From Kitasatospora sp. SUK 42 (GTDB lineage Bacteria > Actinomycetota > Actinomycetes > Streptomycetales > Streptomycetaceae), in the NCBI RefSeq assembly GCF_015776785.2, contig NZ_LFMD02000005.1, positions 129,600-193,599 of the forward strand: a stretch of DNA of 64,000 nucleotides. The letters run 5' to 3'. Of this stretch, positions 57,647 to 64,000 are shown piece by piece. The position numbers and the translations under genes are program-made. Every line of letters starts with the position of its first letter. Position 1 is the first letter of the stretch. The notes beneath the pieces were generated by a model, which searched no databases, had not been told where the DNA came from, and saw nothing but the letters and a program-made list of their open reading frames with translations.

Positions 57647-58000
57647 ATGTTCGCGACCTCCGACGACTCCTTCCGGCGCTCCCCCGACGAACCGGCCGGG
57701 TGCCCGCTACCCGGCATCGTGGCCGCCTTCACGCCCCGACTGGCCGAGTTCGCCTTCGAGCCCGGGTTCGCCGCGGAGGTCGACCAGCACGCGGCGATGC
57801 TGCGCGAACTGCTGTACGCGCAGGGGCCGGAGCTCGCGCCCCGGCCCCTGGACCGTGAGGAACTGTCGGACTACGCGCTGGGCTTCCTGGACGCGCTCGC
57901 CGAGATCGGCTGGCGGGAGCCGGTGGGCTACGACTACGCCGTCACCCGGCTGACCGCGATCTGCTGGCTGGTGCGGGAGCAGGGCCTGCTGGAGGTCTGA
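57647..58000 (+). CDS. Small conserved actinomycete protein (117 residues)
   Basis: Soluble and acidic. It reads as a helical protein: LPGIVAAFTPRLAEFAFEPGFAAEVDQHAAMLREL, then REELSDYALGFLDALAEIG and YDYAVTRLTAICWLVREQGLLEV. This resembles a small streptomycete family sometimes found near natural-product genes (DUF6401-like), but that link is from memory and uncertain. Probably a leaderless gene. Function unknown. Confidence 0.65.
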   Translation: MFATSDDSFRRSPDEPAGCPLPGIVAAFTPRLAEFAFEPGFAAEVDQHAAMLRELLYAQGPELAPRPLDREELSDYALGFLDALAEIGWREPVGYDYAVTRLTAICWLVREQGLLEV

Positions 58001-58027
58001 GGACCCGCTCCCCGGCCGGCCTTTCGG

Positions 58028-58834
58028 CTACCTCGGCTCGTCGCCCTCGACGCCCGGGGCGGGCGGGGTGCCCGGACCGGTCTGGGTGGTGGGCCGGATC
58101 GGCTGGTTGCCGAGCGCGTCGGAGCGGCCGGCCTGGTAGGCGGTGCCGCGCAGCCGGGTGCCCTCCTGCTCGGCGCTGCTCAGCCACCGCTCCCAGCGCT
58201 GGCGCATCGGCGCGATCAGGCCGCCGCCGATGCCGACCACCAGCACACCGGCGATGGCGGCGAGCGCGGCGATCAGCACCGGCCCGGTGATCGCGGTGGC
58301 GATCCCGGCCTGGCCCAGCGCCGCGATCACGCCGAGCCCCACGATGAACGCCCAGACGAGGGTCGAGACGGTCCGGCCGTACGAGGCGCCGGAGAGCGAG
58401 TTTCCGACGATGTCGCGCACGGCGTTGGCGATGGCCATGGCGACCACCACGATCGCGACCGCGACGATGCCCCTGGGCAGCCAGGCGACGATGCTGTGGA
58501 TCATCACACTGATCGGGTTCGGGCCGAAGACGCCGAACGCCAGTTGCAGGGCCATCAGCAGGATCGCGTAGTAGACGATCTTGCAGATGATTCCGGTCAT
58601 GTCGTACTTGGACCCGCTCAGGTGGCGGGCCATCCCGGCCCGCTCGGAAATCCGCTCCGAGCCGAGCCGGCGCAGCACGCGGTCCAGCACCTTGGCGATG
58701 GCCTTCGCCACGAACCAGCCGATGACCAGGATCGCCAGGAAGGCGATGAACTGCGGAATGAACTTGGCGATCTTGGACCAGGCCTCGGTGAAACCCGATC
58801 CGAAGTCGACGGACAGTGCGAGCTGCTGAGCCAC
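58028..58834 (-). CDS. Membrane protein with paired TM_helix domains (mechanosensitive-channel-related)
   Basis: A 268-residue membrane protein. Two copies of the conserved TM_helix segment are visible: PQFIAFLAILVIGWFVAKAI with LDRVLRRLG, and LPRGIVAVAIVVVAMAIANAV with RDIVG. Two further helices follow (TLVWAFIVGLGVIAAL and VLIAALAAIAGVLVVGIGGG). The beta domain that forms the lateral vents of MscS is absent, so it is not a full MscS. GTG 58834 follows GGAGGA. The C-terminal ~60 residues are a polar cytoplasmic tail. Confidence 0.83.
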   Translation of the reverse strand: MAQQLALSVDFGSGFTEAWSKIAKFIPQFIAFLAILVIGWFVAKAIAKVLDRVLRRLGSERISERAGMARHLSGSKYDMTGIICKIVYYAILLMALQLAFGVFGPNPISVMIHSIVAWLPRGIVAVAIVVVAMAIANAVRDIVGNSLSGASYGRTVSTLVWAFIVGLGVIAALGQAGIATAITGPVLIAALAAIAGVLVVGIGGGLIAPMRQRWERWLSSAEQEGTRLRGTAYQAGRSDALGNQPIRPTTQTGPGTPPAPGVEGDEPR

Positions 58835-59032
58835 GGAGTCCTCCACTCGGTGACACCGCGCCACGAGCGGCGCGTGCGGCCCCCCACCCTTCGTGAATAG
58901 CAGCCCGCCACCCGCACCGCGCGCCCCCGGTGTCCGGGATGGTTCCGTCGGGTGAAGCTCCGGCCGTCCGCACGCGTACAGTGGCGTTCCGGGGGCACGG
59001 GGCGACGGACGCGGGCGACGGGGCGGGACGGA
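58835..59032. other. Divergent regulatory region
   Basis: It contains the ribosome site of the TM_helix gene and, on the plus strand, a TACAGT box near 58976 that probably drives the alpha/beta hydrolase gene. No palindrome was noted. Confidence 0.35.
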
Positions 59033-59806
59033 GTGACGGTGATCGGAAACAGCGTGGACGGCGGTACGGCCGCGCACCGCGCCCTGCGGTGGCGCCACCT
59101 CCCGGAACAGCCGAGGGCCGCCGTCCTGGTGCTGCACGGCGGCGAGGAGCACAGCCTCGCCCGGCCCGGCCGCCTCAACCTGCCCCTGCTGCGGATGCAC
59201 GGCTTCCTGCGCTCGCTCGACCGGGACGCCACGGACGCCGGGATCGCCCTCGGCACCGTCCGCTACCGCCACCGCGGCTGGAACGACACCCGTGCCGACG
59301 CCGCCCTGGACGCGTTCACCGCGCTCGACGAGCTCACCAAGGCGCTCGGCCCGGTGCCGACCGTCCTCATCGGCCACTCGATGGGCGGCCGCGCCGCCCT
59401 GCGGGCCGGCGGCCACCCGGCCGTCACCGGCCTGATCGCCCTCGCCCCCTGGTGCCCGCCCGAGGACCCCTGCGAACAACTCGCCGACCGCGACGTCCTG
59501 CTCCTGCACGGCGACCGCGACACCGTCACCCCGCCCGCCGACACCCGCGCCTTCGCCGCCCGCAGCCGCGCCGCCGGCGCCCGCGTCTGCGGCTACACCG
59601 TCACCGGCAGCGGCCACGCGATGCTCCAGCGCATCCCCGACTGGCACCGCGCCACCACCCGCCTCACCACCGCCCTCCTCGGCCTCCACCCCCTCCCCGC
59701 CGAAACCGCCTCCGCGCTCGCCCTCCCGCCCGCCTCCCGCGAGGCCCTCACCCTCCCCCTTCCCCGCCAGCCCCGCAGCGCCCCGACCCTGCCGACCAAC
59801 GCCTGA
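59033..59806 (+). CDS. Alpha/beta hydrolase
   Basis: About 257 residues, cytoplasmic. The core strand AAVLVLHGGEEHS opens the fold. The nucleophile elbow is LIGHSMGGRAAL (G-x-S-x-G), the Asp is in LLLHGDRDTVTPP, and the His in GSGHAM. The lid region around RMHGFLRSLDRDA is short. GTG 59033 is preferred because a TACAGT box lies ~50 bp upstream; GTG 58952 would precede it. The substrate is unknown. The C-terminal ~30 residues are Pro/Ala-rich. Confidence 0.85.
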   Translation: MTVIGNSVDGGTAAHRALRWRHLPEQPRAAVLVLHGGEEHSLARPGRLNLPLLRMHGFLRSLDRDATDAGIALGTVRYRHRGWNDTRADAALDAFTALDELTKALGPVPTVLIGHSMGGRAALRAGGHPAVTGLIALAPWCPPEDPCEQLADRDVLLLHGDRDTVTPPADTRAFAARSRAAGARVCGYTVTGSGHAMLQRIPDWHRATTRLTTALLGLHPLPAETASALALPPASREALTLPLPRQPRSAPTLPTNA

Positions 59807-59851
59807 GCGCAGCCCGGCCCGCTGGGAGGCGCGCAGGGCGAAACGGTCGTG

Positions 59852-60853
59852 CTACACGGACACACCCTCAGCAGCCGGGGCCAGGGCCGGGAGGTGCCCG
59901 GCGAGCAGGGCACGGCCGAGCGGGGTGCAGCGGTGAGTCACGCTGCGGCCGGTGCGGTCCTTGGTGGTGAGGCCGGAGTCGGCGAGCACGGTGGCGTGCT
60001 CGCTGGCGGAGGCGGTGGAGATGCCGAGGTGGGCGGCCAGGTCCTTGGTGGAGCAGGGGCCGTGGCCGGCGACGGCCTCCAGCGCGGCGGCCCTGGTCTG
60101 GCCGAGCAGGGCGGTGAGGGTGCGGCTGGGAGTGGGTTCGGCTTCGGCGAGCAAGGGGCCGTTGATCCTGGCGGGGTAGAGGAGGACGGGCTGCTGCTCC
60201 GGGTCCTCGAAGCGGGCGATGACGGGGCGCCGGGCGCCGAACACGCAGGGCTGGAGCAGCAGTCCGCGGCCGTCCAGACGCAGGTCGTGCCGGCAGCCGC
60301 CGACCAGCGGGAGGGTGAGCACGGGGCGGCGCCACGAGATCGCCGGGTGCAGGGTGCCCAGCACCTGGTCCGGCTCGGTGGCCCGGCGGCGCCGGCCGTG
60401 CTCGGTGGTGACGATGGTCTCGATCTGCCGCCGGTAGGGGTCGATCGCCCGGGTCTGGTAGTCGGCGGTGACGTTGCCGAGCAGCTTGCGGGCCCGCCGG
60501 TCCCCGGCCGCGACGCCGCGCGCGAAGGCGCTCAACTGCCGTACCCCGCCGACCGATCGCAGGTGGTCGCGGAGCGGCGCCTCGGGCGCCCCGGCGGTGG
60601 CGCTCTCGGTGGCTCCCGGGTCGCGGCGGACGGCGAGGAACTCCGGGATCGCCGAGGGGGTGTAGAGGTCGAAGAGCAGCGCGGTGCGCGGGTTCCAGGA
60701 CGCGCGCAGGCGGTCCCGCCAGGCCTGGAAGCGCGGGTCGCGGTGACCGCTGATCAAGGCGTGGACGCTGAGGGACAGCTCCATCGACATGTCCGGGCGC
60801 TCCGCCACCCGAAGGCGGTCCAGGTCGTCCGTACCGAAGAAGATTCGCAGCAC
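59852..60853 (-). CDS. ArsR-type winged-helix regulator with DUF5937-like N-terminal domain
   Basis: About 333 residues. The N-terminal ~220 residues open with VLRIFFGTDDLDRLRVAERPD and contain LSLHAL-like LSVHALISG and FDLYTPSAIPEFL, as in streptomycete regulators annotated DUF5937/ArsR. The DNA-binding part is near the C-terminus: GPCSTKDLAAHLGISTASASEHATVLADSGL followed by the wing TKDRTGRSVTHRCTPLG. GTG 60853 is preferred (family start and GACGAT 7 nt upstream); ATG 60916 is an alternative. The ligand and target are unknown. Confidence 0.83.
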   Translation of the reverse strand: MLRIFFGTDDLDRLRVAERPDMSMELSLSVHALISGHRDPRFQAWRDRLRASWNPRTALLFDLYTPSAIPEFLAVRRDPGATESATAGAPEAPLRDHLRSVGGVRQLSAFARGVAAGDRRARKLLGNVTADYQTRAIDPYRRQIETIVTTEHGRRRRATEPDQVLGTLHPAISWRRPVLTLPLVGGCRHDLRLDGRGLLLQPCVFGARRPVIARFEDPEQQPVLLYPARINGPLLAEAEPTPSRTLTALLGQTRAAALEAVAGHGPCSTKDLAAHLGISTASASEHATVLADSGLTTKDRTGRSVTHRCTPLGRALLAGHLPALAPAAEGVSV

Positions 60854-60860
60854 GTCCGCG

Positions 60861-60866
60861 ATCGTC
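60861..60866 (-). promoter_or_regulatory. Possible -10 box (GACGAT) of the ArsR-type gene
   Basis: GACGAT on the minus strand ends 7 nt before GTG 60853. Confidence 0.3.
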
Positions 60867-60925
60867 GCCCCGCAGTGGCGTGGGCCGCAAGAGTGTTCGG
60901 CGAGAACCGAATCCATTGCCGCGCG

Positions 60926-61013
60926 CCCCGGGCCCGGCCAGACTCCGGGGACCGACCGGACTCCGGGAACCGATCAGGCCCCGGGCCCGGCCGGACTCCG
61001 GGGACCGACCGGA
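60926..61013. repeat. 35-bp direct repeat (two copies) plus a partial copy
   Basis: Copies at 60926-60960 and 60979-61013 differ at one base. The 18 bp between them (starting CTCCGGGAACCGATCAG) is a further degenerate partial copy. It lies upstream of the ArsR-type gene, where it could contain binding sites. Confidence 0.75.
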
Positions 61014-61164
61014 AACCAACGCCCCGGCGGGGTGCCCGGGTGACGGACCGGGCGACCCGCCGGGGCGGTCCGGGGCACGCTGCCCGCGCCCCCGGCCAGC
61101 CCCCCGCTCCCCTCGACCGGGTGGTTTGGCCGTGCGCGGGCCGCCTGGCGGACCCGTCCGGTTC

Positions 61165-61755
61165 TCAGCCGAGTTCGGCTGCCGTCTCCACGACCACGCC
61201 GTAGAGGTCCCCGATCGTCGCGAGCGCGCCGCGGTGGACCTGGGCGGCGGTGAGGTCCGAAGCGCCGGACTGGAGCGGGCGGGTGGCGCAGGCCTCGGCG
61301 ACGACGGTGGGGCGGTTGCCGCGCAGGAAGGCGCCGGCGGTGGTGAAGGTGACGCACATGTGGGTCATGAACCCGGCGATGACGACCTCCTGGCGCCCGG
61401 CCTCGTCGACCAGCTCGCCCAGGTTGGTGCCGACGAAGGAGTCCGGGGCCTGCTTGACCACCACGCGCTCGCCCTCCGCCGGGGCCACGCTCGGGTGGAT
61501 CCGCCCGATCTCGGCGCGGATGTCGTACGGGCTGCCCTCGCCGGCGTCGTGGATGACGTGGATGACGGTGGTCCCGGCCGCCCGGGCGCGGGCGAGCAGG
61601 TCGGCCGCCGCGCCGAGGGCCGGCTCCCAGTCGGTCAGCTCCATCACGCCCTGGGTGTAGGTGTTCTGGTAGTCGACCAGGATCAGCGTGGCGGCGCCGA
61701 GTTCGGCGGGCTGCTCGTCGAGGCCGGTGACGGCGCGCAGGGTGGTGGTGGGCAT
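61165..61755 (-). CDS. Isochorismatase-family cysteine hydrolase
   Basis: A 196-residue hydrolase. The catalytic Asp is in TLILVDYQNTY, the Lys in RVVVKQAPDSF, and the nucleophile Cys in GFMTHMCVTFTT, giving the D/K/C triad of the family. A cis-peptide segment GFMTHM precedes the Cys. Possible substrates are nicotinamide-type amides, isochorismate or ureidoacrylate; the sequence does not decide. It is divergent from a GlxA-type regulator, a recurring pairing that suggests the regulator controls it. Confidence 0.9.
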   Translation of the reverse strand: MPTTTLRAVTGLDEQPAELGAATLILVDYQNTYTQGVMELTDWEPALGAAADLLARARAAGTTVIHVIHDAGEGSPYDIRAEIGRIHPSVAPAEGERVVVKQAPDSFVGTNLGELVDEAGRQEVVIAGFMTHMCVTFTTAGAFLRGNRPTVVAEACATRPLQSGASDLTAAQVHRGALATIGDLYGVVVETAAELG

Positions 61756-61893
61756 GGCTGTACCGCCTTCGGAGGTTCGGGGGTGCGTGCGGGCCGCACC
61801 TGACACGGCCCGCATCGGAAACGCTACGGTCGGTACCCGCATGGCGGCAATGCCGTCTAACATGCAGATTCCGACATCGAGGGGGACGCGTTC

Positions 61894-62916
61894 GTGGAAC
61901 CGGTGCAACGTCTGATCGTCATCCTGCTGTTCGAGGGCGTCGACCTGCTCGATGTCACCGGGCCGCCGGAGGTGTTCTCGCTGGCCCGGCGGGAGGTCGG
62001 CGACGCGGCCGGCTACCGGGTGGTGCTGGCCGCCGCGGGCCCGGAGCCCGTCACCACCGCCGCGGGCGTGCGGATCCTGCCCGATCTGACCTTCGAACAG
62101 GCCGCCGCCGGCGCCATCGACACCCTGCTGGTGCCCGGCTCGGTCGAGTTCGACGACGACCGCAGGGTCCGGGCGGTCGCCGACCCTGCCGTGGTCGAGC
62201 AGGTCCGCCGGCTGGCCGCCCGCTCGCGCCGGGTCGCCTCCGTCTGCGTCGGCGCGCACCTGCTGGCCGCCGCCGGGCTGCTGGACGGCAAGCGGGCCAC
62301 CACGCACTGGTCGACCGCCGCCCAACTCGCCGCCGAGTACCCGGAGGTGGAGGTCGACGCCGACCCGATCTTCATTCGCGAGGGCGAGGTGTGGACCGGC
62401 GCGGGCATAAGCGCCTGCCTGGATCTCTCACTCGCCCTGGTCGCCGAGGACTTCGGCGAGGAGCTCACCCTGCGGGTCGCCCGGCAGCTGGTGATGTACC
62501 TCAAACGCCCCAGCGGCCAGAGCCAGTTCAGCGTTCCGATGGAGCCGGTCTCGGCCACCCGCAGGATCGAGGAGCTGCGCCACCACATCCTGCGCAACCT
62601 CTCCGGGCGGCTGACCGTCCCGGACCTCGCCGCCCACGCCCACGTCAGCGAACGGCAGTTGACCCGGATCTTCAAGACCGAACTGGGCACCACCCCGAGC
62701 GCCTACGTCGAGTCCGCACGGGTCGAACTCGCCCGCCAGCGCCTGGAGTCCACCGACGAGACGCTCGAACGCGTCGCCACCGCCTGCGGGTTCGGCACCA
62801 CGGACACCCTGGTGCGCGCCTTCCGTCGCCGCCTGGACACCACGCCCACCGACTACCGGCAGCGCTTCCGCACCGGCCCGGCAAGGGAGTTCACGCTCCC
62901 GGCAGCCGTACCGTGA
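61894..62916 (+). CDS. GlxA-family regulator (DJ-1/PfpI domain plus AraC helix-turn-helix)
   Basis: A 340-residue activator-type regulator. Residues ~5-185 form a DJ-1/PfpI-like domain with the elbow cysteine in ASVCVGAHLLAAAGLLDG. Residues ~235-335 form the AraC/XylS domain with two helix-turn-helices: LTVPDLAAHAHVSERQLTRIFKTELG and LERVATACGFGTTDTLVRAFRRR. GTG 61894 follows GAGGGGGA. It probably regulates the divergent isochorismatase-type gene; the 138-bp gap has no obvious palindrome. The 3' end overlaps the convergent kinase gene by 26 bp. Confidence 0.92.
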   Translation: MEPVQRLIVILLFEGVDLLDVTGPPEVFSLARREVGDAAGYRVVLAAAGPEPVTTAAGVRILPDLTFEQAAAGAIDTLLVPGSVEFDDDRRVRAVADPAVVEQVRRLAARSRRVASVCVGAHLLAAAGLLDGKRATTHWSTAAQLAAEYPEVEVDADPIFIREGEVWTGAGISACLDLSLALVAEDFGEELTLRVARQLVMYLKRPSGQSQFSVPMEPVSATRRIEELRHHILRNLSGRLTVPDLAAHAHVSERQLTRIFKTELGTTPSAYVESARVELARQRLESTDETLERVATACGFGTTDTLVRAFRRRLDTTPTDYRQRFRTGPAREFTLPAAVP

Positions 62917-64000
62917 ACACCGTACGGCCGGGCCGGCTGACCGCCTCGACCGTGCCGCCGTGCGCCTGGACCACGGCCCGGACGATGGCCAGGCCCAGCC
63001 CGGTGGAGCCGGTGGCGCGCGAGCGGGCGCGGTCGCCCCGGACGAACCGTTCGAAGACCCGCTCCAGCAGCTCCGGCGCGATCCCCGGCCCGTCGTCGAC
63101 GACGCTCAACTCGACCCGCTCCCCCACGTGTTCGAGGCGCAGCTCGATCCCGGTGCCAGGCGGGGTGTGGGTGCGGGCGTTGGCCAGCAGGTTGGACACC
63201 ACCTGGCACAGCCGGTGGCCGTCCCCGCGCACCAGCACCGGCTCCTCGGGCAGGGCCAGCCGCCAGCGGTGGTCCGGCCCGGCGGCCCGGGCGTCGGCGA
63301 CGGCGTTGAGCGCGATCCGGGTGAGGTCCACCTCCTCCTCGGCCAGCGGTCGTCCGGCGTCCAGGCGGGCGAGCAGCAGCAGGTCCTCCACGATCGCGCC
63401 CATCCGCACCGCCTCGGCGTCGATCCGCTCCAGCGAGTGCCGCACCGGCCCGGGCACCGGCCCGGGATGGCGCAGCGCCAGCTCGGCGTGGCCGCGTACC
63501 GCCGCGACCGGGGTGCGCAGCTCGTGGCTGGCGTCGGCGGCGAAGGCGCGCAGCCGCTCCTCCACGGCGTGCCGGCGGGCGAGCGCGTCGCCGACGTGGC
63601 CGAGCATCCGGTTGAGCGCCGCGCCGACCCGGCCCACCTCGGTGCGCGGGTCGTCGTCCGGCACCCGTTCGGCCAGCAGCACGGCGCCGCTGGCCAGCGG
63701 CAGGGCGCTCACCCGCTCGGCCATGCCGACCACCCGCCGCAGCGGGCGCAGCGACCAGCCGACCCAGACCACCCCGGCGGCGCCGGCCACGGCGACGACG
63801 ATCGCGAAGACGGTCAGCTCCAGGGTCTCCAGCCGGTCCACGGTCTCCTCCGCCGGGCGCAGCGGCAGCCCGCTGACCAGCACGTCGCCGTCCCGCCCGG
63901 CCACCGCGCGGACCCGGTAGCGGCCCAGCGTCCCGCCGAGGTCGAGGCTGCGGGCGGGGCCGCCGACCGGCAGGGCGGCGAGCGCGTGCTGCCGGGCGGG
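62891..64000 (-). CDS. Sensor histidine kinase (HAMP + HisKA), 5' end beyond window
   Basis: The C-terminal 369 codons of a classical kinase; the frame stays open to the right edge, so the start and most of the sensor domain are missing. Visible: the end of an extracytoplasmic region, one membrane helix (TVFAIVVAVAGAAGVVWVGW), a HAMP linker with SLRPLRRVVGMAERVSAL, the phosphoacceptor DASHELRTPVAAVRGHAEL, the N box NLLANARTHTPPGT, and G1/G2 DDGPGI and STGLGLAIVRAVVQAHGG. A partner OmpR-type regulator is expected beyond the right edge. A GTG at 63904 is in frame but internal. Confidence 0.93.
   Translation of the reverse strand, partial: PARQHALAALPVGGPARSLDLGGTLGRYRVRAVAGRDGDVLVSGLPLRPAEETVDRLETLELTVFAIVVAVAGAAGVVWVGWSLRPLRRVVGMAERVSALPLASGAVLLAERVPDDDPRTEVGRVGAALNRMLGHVGDALARRHAVEERLRAFAADASHELRTPVAAVRGHAELALRHPGPVPGPVRHSLERIDAEAVRMGAIVEDLLLLARLDAGRPLAEEEVDLTRIALNAVADARAAGPDHRWRLALPEEPVLVRGDGHRLCQVVSNLLANARTHTPPGTGIELRLEHVGERVELSVVDDGPGIAPELLERVFERFVRGDRARSRATGSTGLGLAIVRAVVQAHGGTVEAVSRPGRTVFTVRLPGA

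Larger units (their letters stand above)
60854..61164. other. 311-bp intergenic region with a direct repeat
   Basis: This stretch lies between the start of the ArsR-type gene and the 3' end of the isochorismatase-type gene; both run leftwards. It holds a possible -10 box at 60861-60866 and a 35-bp direct repeat at 60926-61013. The rest is GC-rich. No gene or strong terminator was seen. Confidence 0.4.

Noticed and set aside
58028..58834. Full MscS-type channel
   Set aside because: Only the TM_helix segments are visible; the MscS beta domain and pore signature are missing.

Overview
The window is a 64 kb stretch of chromosome from a high-GC actinomycete, most likely Streptomyces or Kitasatospora. 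The grounds are third-position G/C saturation, frequent GTG starts, leaderless genes with TANNNT-type -10 boxes, a secreted Rpf/LysM protein, Tat-type signals, two NarL-type two-component systems and a SpoIIE-type phosphatase. No rRNA, tRNA, CRISPR array, prophage or assembly-line biosynthetic cluster was found. Function calls rest on reading motifs by eye; no database search was run.

Layout. 1-3663: the end of an ISL3-type insertion sequence has cut a NarL-type response regulator in half. Its histidine kinase and a divergent ABC exporter are intact. 3692-10928: three MFS exporters (one with a MarR-like tail), a Uma2-fold nuclease, a GNAT enzyme and a GntR regulator. 11171-19012: a diaminopimelate-decarboxylase-type enzyme, a LysR regulator, an unreported-size (58-residue) secreted peptide, then a translationally coupled operon running leftwards: binding protein, permease, ATPase, N-acyl-D-amino-acid deacylase and a class A beta-lactamase-fold hydrolase. 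This operon looks like a system for importing and breaking down D-amino-acid derivatives or wall fragments. 19241-27755: regulators paired with their targets (TetR/FBP zinc finger, HxlR/quinone reductase, TetR/aldo-keto reductase), a catalytically stripped CysRS-like protein, and secreted hydrolases.

28580-38348: a TerD protein, a P450, a secreted pyroglutamyl-peptidase-like protein with Cys changed to Ser, an Mrr-nuclease/TerD fusion, a cupin-CocE pair, a Mut7-C RNase and an MFS transporter. 38755-46147: a Tat-exported molybdenum hydroxylase pair (isoquinoline 1-oxidoreductase type), a PAF-acetylhydrolase-like lipase, an SDR, a methyltransferase and an Rpf-LysM muralytic protein with a long leader. 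46701-53819: a second two-component system whose kinase carries an extra C-terminal membrane anchor and outer domain, a GAF/PAS/SpoIIE phosphatase, another Uma2 protein and a PQQ-propeller protein. 53901-64000: housekeeping and stress genes (uridine-kinase-like, endonuclease VIII-like, universal stress protein, LLM oxidoreductase, TM-helix channel protein), a GlxA/isochorismatase divergent pair, and a histidine kinase cut by the right edge.

The most notable items are the IS-truncated regulator, the CysRS remnant beside a translation-type zinc finger, the Mrr-TerD fusion, the Cys-to-Ser peptidase, the kinase with an outer C-terminal domain, the molybdenum hydroxylase without a usual start codon, and at least sixteen genes whose -10 box sits 6-8 nt before the start codon.
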